Notes under the pieces: generated by a model
The model's database searches: none
What the model was told of the DNA's origin: nothing
Seen by the model: the letters and a program-made list of their open reading frames with translations, nothing else
Part shown: one piece after another, positions 1 through 6,621 of the stretch
Layout of the letters: the number at the start of each line of letters is the position of its first letter
Position numbering within the stretch: position 1 is the stretch's first letter
Assembly: GCA_018656855.1 (NCBI GenBank)
Contig: JABHYP010000642.1
Coordinates: 1-7,065, forward strand
From: Candidatus Latescibacterota bacterium
Lineage (GTDB): Bacteria > Latescibacterota > Latescibacteria > Latescibacterales > Latescibacteraceae
Direction: 5' to 3'
DNA: 7,065 nucleotides
Made by a program: the position numbers and the translations under genes

Positions 1-1873
1 AATCCACAAAATCCATGTAGATGCGCGCCTCGTTCGGTGTGCCAGAGCTTCCTCCTCCGAGACCTGTGGAACTTGTCGATACACCAACATTGGCAAGAAC
101 AGCATTCACATCCGTGAATTCGCGGCATGTTTTCTCAAGTTCACGGACGATTTCATCAACCGCCTCAAGCCTCATTCCCGTAGGACCCTTAATATTAACA
201 AACATTGAATCGGGATCCGAGCTTGGAAAAAGCTCCACCCCTTTACCTAGCTGGCCATATACAAAGAATGTCAGAATGAGTATAAGAACTGCTATTGCAA
301 GAGTTGTTTTGGGAAAACGAACAGCCCGGACAAGTAGTTTTTCGTAAATACTGATTACCTTGCTGAAAAATCCTGATTGTCCGGCAGACGCTTTTGAATT
401 GTTCTCTTTAATTTTCATGAACCGGTAACAAAACACAGGATTAATAATAACTGCGACAAAAAGTGAAGAAATGAGTGTAATAACCAGTGTAATCGGTAGA
501 TACTTCATAAATTCGCCCATAATTCCCGGCCAGAACATCAGAGGTAAGAATGCACAAACTGTGGTGAGAGTAGACGCCAAAACCGCAACCGCCACTTCGT
601 TGGTTCCTTCCTCAGCGCCGCGGGCGGCGTCTTTACCGAGATGACGGTGTCTGTAAATATTTTCCACAATAACAATAGCATTGTCCACAAGCATACCAAG
701 CGCCATTATGAGGCTGAAGAGCACTATGAAATTAAGCGTATAACCCATCAGGCTAAGCACAATAAAGGAGATGAGCATACTCAGGGGAATAGCTATTGCA
801 ACGAACAAAGCATTGGTGACTCCCAAAAAGATAAATATACAGAGCATCACGAGGACAAAACCGTTTATAATATTGTTTTCGAGGTCTTGCACCATGATAC
901 GAATGAACTTGGAAAAGTCATTCTGGATTGCTATGTGTGTGCCTTTAGGGAGGTATGGTTTGCTTTTTTCCAGAATTTCCTTCACTGTATCGGCAATATA
1001 AATTATATTTTCGCCGGCTCGTTTCGTAATCCCTATGGAAATCGAGGGTGTGCCGTTATAACGAGCGATGGAGGTTCTGTCTTTGAATCCATAGGTTACA
1101 TCCGCAATATCGCGTATATAGACCGGCCCATCGGGTGTAGCTGTCACAACAAGATCCGCGAAGCTATAAGGATTCTTTAGCTCGCCGGGAACCCTGACAG
1201 TGTAAGTAAAGTCTCCGATGTCCATGGTCCCGCCGGGAATGTTAACATGCTCGTTCATCACCGCTCCGGTCACATCAAACAAACCGAGATTATAATCCTT
1301 TAGCCTTTCCGGATCTACATTAATCTGAACCTCGCGTTCAAGGTCGCCGGTAACACGCGCCTCGAGTATTCCGGGTATGGTTTCGAACTGGTCAGAAAAA
1401 TCATCGGCAATCTCCTTGAGTTTTACCAGATCATAATCTGCAGTAAGCACAACGTTGAGAATCGGCATGTTTTCAAAATCAATTTCTGTCACTTCCGGTT
1501 CCTCGGCATCATCGGGAAGATTCGATTTTGCAGTGTCTACCTTATCCTTTACTCTTTGGAGCGCAAAGTCCATATCAACACTGGGTTCGAATTCAATGGA
1601 AATTACCGAGAAACTTTCGGACGAACTTGAAGTTATCTCCTTGACGTCCTTGATATTTTTAAGTTCCTGTTCTATTTCCCTCGTTACAAGTGTCTCAATA
1701 TCTTCCGGAGAAACACCCGGGTAGATAGTGGTAACAATCATAAAAGGTATTTTTACATCCGGGGCGGCTTCTCTCGGAAGAGAAAAGTAACTCTTAAGCC
1801 CCATGATAACTATGAAAATGACGACAACAAAAATCGTCGTTGATTTACGTATTGCCAATCCTGTTAAACTCAT
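1..1873 (-). CDS. RND (HAE1/AcrB-like) efflux pump, inner-membrane subunit; C-terminus cut by window edge
   Basis: This is the proton-driven inner-membrane pump of a tripartite drug or metabolite exporter. I translated the minus strand from the ATG at 1873-1871 and found 624 codons with no stop, so the frame leaves the window; full HAE1 pumps have roughly 1,020-1,050 residues. TM1 is at about residues 12-30. The first porter loop opens with the family-like YPGVSPEDIETLVTREIEQEL region (51-71). TM2-TM6 cover about 335-483 and TM7 about 521-538. The second porter loop begins after that and includes a Gly/Ser-rich stretch (600-611). The TM4 motif GMLVDNAIVIVENIYRH (393-409) holds the expected proton-relay Asp397, but the next residue is Asn398 where AcrB has a second Asp. 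The start overlaps the adaptor stop as ATGA, with a G-rich ribosome binding site (GGGGGGAT) just upstream. Substrate cannot be read from sequence; a drug-type HAE1 pump is likelier than a metal-type (CusA-like) pump. Confidence 0.95.
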   Translation of the reverse strand, partial: MSLTGLAIRKSTTIFVVVIFIVIMGLKSYFSLPREAAPDVKIPFMIVTTIYPGVSPEDIETLVTREIEQELKNIKDVKEITSSSSESFSVISIEFEPSVDMDFALQRVKDKVDTAKSNLPDDAEEPEVTEIDFENMPILNVVLTADYDLVKLKEIADDFSDQFETIPGILEARVTGDLEREVQINVDPERLKDYNLGLFDVTGAVMNEHVNIPGGTMDIGDFTYTVRVPGELKNPYSFADLVVTATPDGPVYIRDIADVTYGFKDRTSIARYNGTPSISIGITKRAGENIIYIADTVKEILEKSKPYLPKGTHIAIQNDFSKFIRIMVQDLENNIINGFVLVMLCIFIFLGVTNALFVAIAIPLSMLISFIVLSLMGYTLNFIVLFSLIMALGMLVDNAIVIVENIYRHRHLGKDAARGAEEGTNEVAVAVLASTLTTVCAFLPLMFWPGIMGEFMKYLPITLVITLISSLFVAVIINPVFCYRFMKIKENNSKASAGQSGFFSKVISIYEKLLVRAVRFPKTTLAIAVLILILTFFVYGQLGKGVELFPSSDPDSMFVNIKGPTGMRLEAVDEIVRELEKTCREFTDVNAVLANVGVSTSSTGLGGGSSGTPNEARIYMDFVD

Positions 1874-2952
1874 ATTGAATATCCCCCCACGCTGCTACCG
1901 GCATATTCTCCTGTTATATTTATGCGTTCGCCGGTCACGAGGGCATGCTGTCCCCGGGCGATTATTTTATCGCCCGGTTGCAATCCGGAAATAATATGAA
2001 CCATAGTATCATTCGATTCTCCATATTCGATAAGACGTTCTTCAACAGTATTATCTTCCTTGGCGACGAAAACGACTCTTCCTTTCTGCGTTTCTATCAA
2101 TGCGTTTATCGGCACTAAAATAGAATTTTCGGTCTTTTTCTTCAGTATCCGGGCATTTCCCATAATACCGATCCTGATGGCTCCGTCATTGTTGTCCACG
2201 ACCATCTCGGCAAGAAATGTTCTTACTGAAGGACTTGCTTCAGGTGCAATGTAATTGATCCTGGCCTTAAATGTTCTTCCGGGAAGCGCATCGAAACTAA
2301 TCGAAACATCATTCCCAATGTTAAATGAAGCGATATACTTTTCTGGTATACCCGCCTGAACCTTGACCCTGCTTACGTCAATAATCCTGAAAGCGGGGCT
2401 TCCGGGTGCGAGAATATCCCCTATTTCTACATGCCTGGCGGTGACAGTTCCACTGAAGGGGGCTTTAAGCACCGCATCCTCGTACTGTTTTTTAGCCATA
2501 TCACAGCTGCTCTGTGTGGTTGAAAGCTGAAATTTCGATGCGTCAAAGGCGGCGTTGGTAATACTTCCGTCTCTGAAGAGCTTTTCACTGCGAGCATGAT
2601 CTTTTTTCTGATATTCTAAATGTGCTACTGCCTGTTCGTATTGTACCCTGAGAAGCACATCGTCTGTTTCAAGAAGCACGTTGCCTTTTGTGGTACGGTC
2701 TCCCTTGTCGACGTTTATTTTCGTTACTTTACCTCCATTTGGCAGACCAAGATTCACTGCCCGGTAAGGTGATACAATAACCGGCAGTGTTATAAAATCA
2801 TCAAAATCACGCAACGAAACCGTGTAGACTTCGACATTGGTAACTTTTGTGAAATCAACTTCTGCTGCCATATCATCCTTCTTTGTACAGCCGCTGAGCA
2901 TCATCGTTATAAGCATCATTCCCATAATTATTTTTTGTGCTGAAAAATTCAT
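1870..2952 (-). CDS. HlyD/AcrA-family periplasmic adaptor (membrane fusion) lipoprotein
   Basis: This 360-residue adaptor links the RND pump to the outer-membrane channel. Residues 1-22 form a lipoprotein signal with lipobox L19-S-G-C22, so the mature protein is probably lipid-anchored at Cys22 in the inner membrane facing the periplasm. Domains follow the usual order. The first half of the lipoyl-like domain (about 63-96) includes GGKVTKINVDKGD. A short alpha-hairpin covers about 98-160. The second lipoyl half has the hallmark APFSGTVTARHVEIGDIL (164-181). A beta-barrel covers about 194-270, and the membrane-proximal domain about 275-348 with ILVPINALI and GLQPGDKIIARG. Length is normal for the family. 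The start ATG is preceded by AAGGGA about 8 nt upstream. The gene lies 15 bp after the outer-membrane factor and overlaps the pump gene by 4 bp, which suggests translational coupling between adaptor and pump. Confidence 0.95.
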   Translation of the reverse strand: MNFSAQKIIMGMMLITMMLSGCTKKDDMAAEVDFTKVTNVEVYTVSLRDFDDFITLPVIVSPYRAVNLGLPNGGKVTKINVDKGDRTTKGNVLLETDDVLLRVQYEQAVAHLEYQKKDHARSEKLFRDGSITNAAFDASKFQLSTTQSSCDMAKKQYEDAVLKAPFSGTVTARHVEIGDILAPGSPAFRIIDVSRVKVQAGIPEKYIASFNIGNDVSISFDALPGRTFKARINYIAPEASPSVRTFLAEMVVDNNDGAIRIGIMGNARILKKKTENSILVPINALIETQKGRVVFVAKEDNTVEERLIEYGESNDTMVHIISGLQPGDKIIARGQHALVTGERINITGEYAGSSVGGYSI

Positions 2953-2967
2953 AATCTGTTCCCTTTC

Positions 2968-4335
2968 TTATATCTTTAAATCGGCATCCAAAATGCCAAG
3001 ATATTTTTTAAGGTTAATTTCGGCAACGATACCGGTATAAAGCGCGTTAACCATATTTGTTTTTGAGTGTTCGAGCGCAAGCTGCGCATCCAGCACCTCA
3101 AGCTGTGTAGCCTTGCCATTCGTGTAGAGAGATTCGGCCATTTTGAGCGCTCTTTCCGCCTGTTCTATGTTCATTCGCTGGCTTTCTATTGTTTTGACAG
3201 CATTTCGAAGATTCATAATACCTTCCTGCACTTCAATGTATACACTGTCATAGGTCTTATTATAATCAGTTTTTGCCTTGTGAAAATCGATTTTCGCCTG
3301 TTTGTATCTTGATGTGTTTTTGAATCCGCTGAAAATGGGAATAGAAAGATTTACCCTGGCAGTCCAGTAGGGAATCCAGTCATTGGCGTTATACTTGAAA
3401 TTATCGAAGTTGCCCATATACTGAAACATGGATCCCGCCGTAATCGTCGGAAGTAAATCACCACGGGCAATTTTTATGTTTTTTTCATAGAGATCGACAG
3501 AGTACTCGCTTGCCATCAGGTCGGGTCGGTTTTCCAAAGCAGTTTCAAGAGAAGCAAGTTTAAAAATAGATGTGTCCGGTTCGGCAAATGTTCCGGTGAG
3601 AGTAAGCGGGGCATCCGGTGGTACTCCTAATGTTTCCTTCAGTGTGAGTTTAGCGGAAACCACTTGGTTTTCGGCACTCAAAAGACCCGGTTTAATATTC
3701 GCCGCCTGTACCCGTGCGCGAAGCAGATCGAATTCAGTTGCGCTTCCCGCATCAAACATCGTCTGTACATTTTTTAAATTTCTCTCCGCCTGAGCGAGAG
3801 ATTCCTGGTTTATCCTGAATATTTCTTTTGTAAGTAATGCACCGTTAAACGCCTGTACGACGCCGGCGATTATGTTCTGTTCGACGGTCTGATATGTTTT
3901 TTCAGATATATTTCTGTATATTTTTGCGGCTTTCAGAGCGGTTCCGACCTTTCCGCCAATATACAAATTCTGATTAAGAGAGGCTCCCAGTCCCATCGAG
4001 TGATCTGTTCCGGCTGTCAGCCGGTTCTTTTTTATTAAACCTGTGGTAGGATCTGGAAACTCAATGATAAAAACCATCGGTTTCAGAACTTTCTCGAAAT
4101 CCCAGAATGCACTGAGCGTCGGATATGCAGCGGAAGCTGCCTCCGTAATCTGCAAACTCGATTTTACAATATCTTCTTTTGCTTTTGAGAGATCCCTGTT
4201 GTTTTCCATAGCAACGCTGACAGCCCTGTCAAGCGTAAGGTTCAGGTAGTTCTGCGCCTGCACCTGTCCAATCAAGGCAAACACGAACAAAACAAGAACA
4301 AAAGCGAACAAGAGCGGTTTCCGTTTACTTATCAC
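2968..4335 (-). CDS. TolC-like outer-membrane efflux protein
   Basis: This 455-residue outer-membrane factor forms the trimeric exit duct of the efflux system. The signal peptide is clear: basic n-region ISKRK, a hydrophobic core at 8-23, and likely cleavage after VQA27. There is no lipobox Cys, so it should be an ordinary secreted beta-barrel/alpha-barrel protein rather than a lipoprotein. Two OEP repeats are visible. The segments AERNLKNVQTMFDAG (183-197) and AERALKMAESLYTNG (393-407) are internal copies about 210 residues apart. The second half has the family signatures ALENRPDL (266-273) and LSIPIFSGFKNTSRYKQAK (330-348). The start codon is GTG. I chose it because it supplies the signal peptide and has a strong ribosome binding site; the next Met is at residue 43, inside the mature protein. 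The first 11 bp overlap the end of the TetR gene, and the adaptor gene follows after 15 bp. Confidence 0.94.
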   Translation of the reverse strand: MISKRKPLLFAFVLVLFVFALIGQVQAQNYLNLTLDRAVSVAMENNRDLSKAKEDIVKSSLQITEAASAAYPTLSAFWDFEKVLKPMVFIIEFPDPTTGLIKKNRLTAGTDHSMGLGASLNQNLYIGGKVGTALKAAKIYRNISEKTYQTVEQNIIAGVVQAFNGALLTKEIFRINQESLAQAERNLKNVQTMFDAGSATEFDLLRARVQAANIKPGLLSAENQVVSAKLTLKETLGVPPDAPLTLTGTFAEPDTSIFKLASLETALENRPDLMASEYSVDLYEKNIKIARGDLLPTITAGSMFQYMGNFDNFKYNANDWIPYWTARVNLSIPIFSGFKNTSRYKQAKIDFHKAKTDYNKTYDSVYIEVQEGIMNLRNAVKTIESQRMNIEQAERALKMAESLYTNGKATQLEVLDAQLALEHSKTNMVNALYTGIVAEINLKKYLGILDADLKI

Positions 4336-4984
4336 TATAGCCCTCCCTTTCCTTTGCGATTCCGGTAAATATCATATTGATAAAAACATCAACTGCATTA
4401 TGTAATTCTTCCACCGTTTCAAAACTCCATCGCGTCATCATCATGTTTTTCACTGATCCATGGATCAATCCATTAACCGCTGCAGGAGGAAAGTCTCTTA
4501 ATTCTCCGTTCTCTTTTGCCTTTTCTGCCCGAACGGTGACAATTTCATTGACCTTATCATGAATTGCACATAGCTTTTTCGCCTTTTCTTTCGATAGCGC
4601 AGAGAATCCGGAAGTATGCTGAGTCATCAACAGGTTGAAAAAGTCTTTCTCATCGAAAGAAAAAGCCGCCATTTTTTTATAATAATCTGTTAATTCCACT
4701 TTAAAACTTTTTTTACCAGAAAGTATTTTATTAACAATCTGTACGTATTTATCTACCTTGTCTTCAATAATGCTGTATAGAAGATCTTCCTTGTTCGAGA
4801 AATGGAGGTAGAGAGCGCCTTTTGAAAACTCTGCTTCATGGGCTATTTCATCGAGCGTCGCGTTAAAAAAACCCTTTTGCGCAAAAACACGTGTGGCAGC
4901 AATGAGTATTTCCTGGCGGTGTGCCAGTTTCTCACGTTCCCTGCGTGACAGTGTTTCACTGGGTTTTTTCGTGTCTAAGTTCAT
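4325..4984 (-). CDS. TetR/AcrR-family transcriptional regulator, first gene of the efflux operon
   Basis: This 219-residue one-component regulator probably represses the operon that it heads. The N-terminal TetR DNA-binding domain spans about 22-69. It contains QEILIAATRVFAQKGFFNATL (24-44) and the helix-turn-helix LDEIAHEAEFSKGALYLHF (44-62), with recognition helix SKGALYLHF followed by SNKEDLL. The remaining helical domain (about 75-212) is the expected ligand-binding and dimerisation part, which is poorly conserved, so the inducer cannot be predicted. The ATG at 4984-4982 has AAGGGAGA about 8 nt upstream. The stop overlaps the GTG of the TolC-like gene by 11 bp. The regulator is on the same strand as its pump rather than divergent, so binding upstream would control both its own synthesis and the pump. 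Candidate operator half-sites lie about 100-130 bp upstream of its start. The family and local-regulator role are firm; repression is inferred from family habit. Confidence 0.93.
   Translation of the reverse strand: MNLDTKKPSETLSRREREKLAHRQEILIAATRVFAQKGFFNATLDEIAHEAEFSKGALYLHFSNKEDLLYSIIEDKVDKYVQIVNKILSGKKSFKVELTDYYKKMAAFSFDEKDFFNLLMTQHTSGFSALSKEKAKKLCAIHDKVNEIVTVRAEKAKENGELRDFPPAAVNGLIHGSVKNMMMTRWSFETVEELHNAVDVFINMIFTGIAKEREGYSDK
4336..4350 (-). promoter_or_regulatory. Strong ribosome binding site fixing the GTG start of the TolC-like gene
   Basis: On the minus strand AAAGGGAGGG lies about 6 nt before the GTG at 4335-4333. It sits inside the last codons of the TetR gene, so ribosomes finishing the regulator meet this site directly. 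It supports the GTG start, which no ATG could replace without losing the signal peptide. Confidence 0.75.
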
Positions 4985-5083
4985 AAAATAATTCTCCCTT
5001 GTTTGATGTTTATTTGAAAATTGTCAGAAAAATTTCAAAAGAATCAAGCGTTTATATAGACTAAAGACTAATACATTAATTAT

Positions 5084-5114
5084 CCAGTCATTTATTAACT
5101 GGCCGGTCAGTCAT
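5084..5114. promoter_or_regulatory. Candidate TetR-type operator: three ACTG/CAGT half-sites forming two overlapping palindromes
   Basis: An imperfect 14-bp palindrome, ACTGGCCGGTCAGT, lies at 5098-5111: the outer ACTG/CAGT and inner CC/GG pair, with one mismatched pair. Its left arm ACTGG also pairs perfectly with CCAGT at 5084-5088 across a 9-bp spacer. The heptamer CAGTCAT is directly repeated at 5085-5091 and 5108-5114. The size, symmetry and position about 100-130 bp upstream of the TetR gene fit an autoregulatory operator, possibly bound by two dimers. The symmetry is seen directly; binding by the neighbouring regulator is inferred. Confidence 0.55.
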
Positions 5115-5143
5115 AATATATAACGCGAGTTTATTTGGCGCAA
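5115..5143 (-). promoter_or_regulatory. Candidate promoter of the efflux operon
   Basis: On the minus strand TTGCGC (5143-5138) and TATATT (5120-5115) are separated by 17 bp. The -10 matches consensus at 5 of 6 positions and the -35 at only 3. Transcription would start inside the ACTGGCCGGTCAGT palindrome, which suits repression by the TetR product. A rival pair lies downstream: TTAATG (5079-5074) and TATAAA (5056-5051), also 17 bp apart, with a similarly weak -35. I cannot choose between them with confidence. Confidence 0.3.
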
Positions 5144-5268
5144 GTTTTTTTATGGGTTGAATCAAAATTTTTCTGCTAAATTGCATAAGCATATAAATTA
5201 TAATGTATTCCTAAAACTTAATTTCTACATATTACGAGAAAAATAATTTTTAAATTACTACTCCCGGC

Positions 5269-5297
5269 TTGACCTTCTTCCCTTTTAAGTGTACAAT
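5269..5297 (+). promoter_or_regulatory. Sigma70-like promoter upstream of the aldo/keto reductase
   Basis: TTGACC (5269-5274) and TACAAT (5292-5297) each match the sigma70 consensus at 5 of 6 positions and are exactly 17 bp apart. This is the best promoter-like pair I found in the window. Transcription would begin near 5304, giving a leader of about 144 nt before the reductase ATG, with a GC-rich hairpin in the first third. A weaker pair closer to the gene (TTGGAT 5397-5402, TTTAAT 5419-5424, 16-bp spacing) could start transcription past the hairpin. Confidence 0.6.
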
Positions 5298-5335
5298 TAA
5301 CAAATAAGAAACATGCTTATACTGTTAGCTACGTA

Positions 5336-5362
5336 AGCCCCCCATCGGGAGTATGGGGGGCT
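5336..5362 (+). terminator. Perfect 10-bp GC-rich stem-loop in the reductase leader; possible attenuator or small-RNA terminator
   Basis: AGCCCCCCAT (5336-5345) is the exact reverse complement of ATGGGGGGCT (5353-5362), with a 7-nt loop CGGGAGT. Downstream on the plus strand is GTATTTAATAAAA, which is U-containing but not a clean U-tract; the other strand has no T-run after the stem. Nothing coding precedes it on the plus strand, so it does not end an ordinary gene. It lies about 32 nt after the predicted start from the 5269-5297 promoter. It could be the terminator of a roughly 60-70 nt RNA, a partial attenuator for the reductase, or a stabilising leader hairpin. Confidence 0.55.
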
Positions 5363-5447
5363 GTATTTAATAAAAAATTATTGTTTGCTGTTTTAATTGG
5401 ATAAGCATTTAAGAAATATTTAATTCTATTACGAAAGGTATGGAAAC

Positions 5448-6530
5448 ATGGAAACAAAAACTTTCAGGGGAATGAAATGCCGCAGGATGGGTGATTCGGG
5501 TTTGTGGGTGTCGGAAGTTGGGCTGGGAACCTGGAAATGGGGCGATCCCTCTTATGACGGTTCACGGGTGGGCGATCATGACGGATTTAACATCCTTGAC
5601 CGTGCACTGGAACTCGGTATTTTCCACTGGGATACCGCAAGCTCATACAACATGGGTTCGGGCAACTCAGAGCGCCTTTTGGGACGGTACTTTGCATGCC
5701 GGGGCTCACGAGCGCGCGGCCAGGTTGTCCTCGCGACAAAAGTATCTAATCCTGCAAGGGATGAACATGAAGTAGAGAGGGAGTTCTTCCCCAATGAGAG
5801 CGGCTCTTCGCGAAAATACATCATGCAGGCTGTTGATGGATGCCTCAAACGCCTTCAGACCGACCGTGTCGACATACTGTACATTCACCAGCCGGCGCTC
5901 ATGGATGACGGCTCCTGGGCAACTCCGCTCGATGAAACCTGGGCGGCAATGGATGATCTTGTAAGCGCCGGCAAGGTTCTGTATCTTGCGGTTTCAAACC
6001 GTACTACATCCCAGATCGACGAAGAGATTGCCGCACTTGGCTCCGTAGCTTCCAATCCCTCAAGGCGTATTATTGCTGTCCAGAACTGGTACAATCTTGC
6101 TGAGCGTGTAAAAGTTGCAACTGAAGGGAAAGACCGTGCCGAAGGCGATGAGCAGACGTTTCTTAACCATGTTGCACAACTCAACATTGGGCTTGTGCCG
6201 TTTTTTCCGTTGGCGAGCGGGCTTTTAACAGGCCGCTATCATAAGGGGAATTTTGATGCATCCGGCCGCATTGTTCAGGATGGCGGAACATGGAAAGATA
6301 TGTTCCTGACAGAGCGTAATCTGAATCTCGTCGAGGAACTTGACAGGATAGCCGGGAAGAAGAAATGTTCCATGGCTCAGCTTGCGATAGCCTGGTTATT
6401 GTCACATGATGTGATTCCATCAGTAATTGCCGGTGTCACGAAAATGGAACAGCTTGAGGATAACGCCGGAGCGCCTTTGGTAGAGATTACAAAGGAAGAA
6501 CTAAAAGAGATTGACAGAATAAGCAAATGA
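5448..6530 (+). CDS. Aldo/keto reductase (NADPH-dependent oxidoreductase)
   Basis: This complete 360-residue cytosolic (beta/alpha)8-barrel enzyme should reduce aldehydes or ketones, including sugars, with NAD(P)H. The opening MGDSGLWVSEVGLGTWKWG (14-32) is typical of the family. The catalytic tetrad is intact: Asp62 and Tyr67 in FHWDTASSYNMGSGNSERLLG (59-79), Lys98 in VLATKVS and His147 in ILYIHQP. Further family segments are VSNRTTSQI (182-190), PFFPLASGLLTGRY (251-264), and a cofactor-phosphate-type segment VIAGVTKMEQLEDNAGA (326-342) near the C-terminus. There is no signal peptide. The ATG at 5448 has GAAAGG 9 nt upstream. An earlier ATG at 5440 is out of frame. It is transcribed away from the efflux operon and converges on the GH88-like gene, so it forms its own unit. 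The substrate is not predictable; with a glycosidase nearby, sugar or uronate metabolism is one possibility, detoxification another. Confidence 0.93.
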   Translation: METKTFRGMKCRRMGDSGLWVSEVGLGTWKWGDPSYDGSRVGDHDGFNILDRALELGIFHWDTASSYNMGSGNSERLLGRYFACRGSRARGQVVLATKVSNPARDEHEVEREFFPNESGSSRKYIMQAVDGCLKRLQTDRVDILYIHQPALMDDGSWATPLDETWAAMDDLVSAGKVLYLAVSNRTTSQIDEEIAALGSVASNPSRRIIAVQNWYNLAERVKVATEGKDRAEGDEQTFLNHVAQLNIGLVPFFPLASGLLTGRYHKGNFDASGRIVQDGGTWKDMFLTERNLNLVEELDRIAGKKKCSMAQLAIAWLLSHDVIPSVIAGVTKMEQLEDNAGAPLVEITKEELKEIDRISK

Positions 6531-6555
6531 AAATAAATTGATTGTGAATAATGAG

Positions 6556-6606
6556 AATCCGGCGGATTGCAATGTGTGTCTAATTTTTTACGTTAAATTA
6601 TTAACG
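6556..6606 (+). terminator. Weak candidate terminator region after the reductase
   Basis: A short hairpin AATCC-GGC-GGATT (6556-6568) is followed 15 nt later by a six-T run (6584-6589). A second AT-rich palindrome, CGTTAA-ATTA-TTAACG (6591-6606), comes just after. The T-run is too far from the first stem for a textbook terminator, so this is only a plausible end region for the reductase transcript. Confidence 0.3.
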
Positions 6607-6621
6607 AATCAGGTGTTACTT

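Larger units (their letters stand above)
5185..5408. repeat. Three dispersed copies of the octamer ATAAGCAT
   Basis: ATAAGCAT occurs at 5185-5192 and 5401-5408 in plus orientation. It occurs inverted (ATGCTTAT) at 5313-5320. The copies are confined to this intergenic region as far as I can see by eye. The second and third lie inside the predicted reductase leader and are fully complementary over 8 bases, flanking the GC hairpin. They could be protein-binding sites or an RNA stem; AT-rich DNA also makes chance recurrence possible. Confidence 0.4.
4985..5447. other. 463-bp AT-rich divergent intergenic region
   Basis: No coding frame is convincing here on either strand. The left part (4985-5143) holds the ribosome binding site of the TetR gene, an ACTG/CAGT half-site cluster and candidate minus-strand promoters. 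The middle (about 5144-5268) is very AT-rich and shows nothing I can name; a perfect TATAAT at 5199-5204 has no fitting -35. The right part (5269-5447) holds a good plus-strand promoter, a GC-rich hairpin and the ribosome binding site GAAAGG (5433-5438) of the aldo/keto reductase. Confidence 0.7.

Noticed and set aside
641..1180. A 179-codon plus-strand open frame, and another at 1455-1724
   Set aside because: Both are antisense to the RND pump, whose minus-strand frame is continuous with clear family motifs. The antisense peptides look like no known protein.
5199..5204. Perfect TATAAT hexamer in the intergenic region
   Set aside because: No acceptable -35 lies 16-18 bp upstream and there is no TGn extension. 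Such hexamers are expected in DNA this AT-rich.
5121..5340. A hidden short gene, tRNA or CRISPR array in the long intergenic region
   Set aside because: No coding frame with a ribosome binding site, no cloverleaf-like set of stems and no regularly spaced repeats were seen.
5440..5442. ATG eight bases before the reductase start
   Set aside because: It is out of frame with the reductase and too close to the GAAAGG ribosome binding site, whose spacing fits the ATG at 5448.
5576..6420. Several minus-strand open frames of 60-100 codons opposite the reductase
   Set aside because: They lie within a gene with an intact catalytic tetrad, have no convincing ribosome binding sites, and encode no recognisable motifs.
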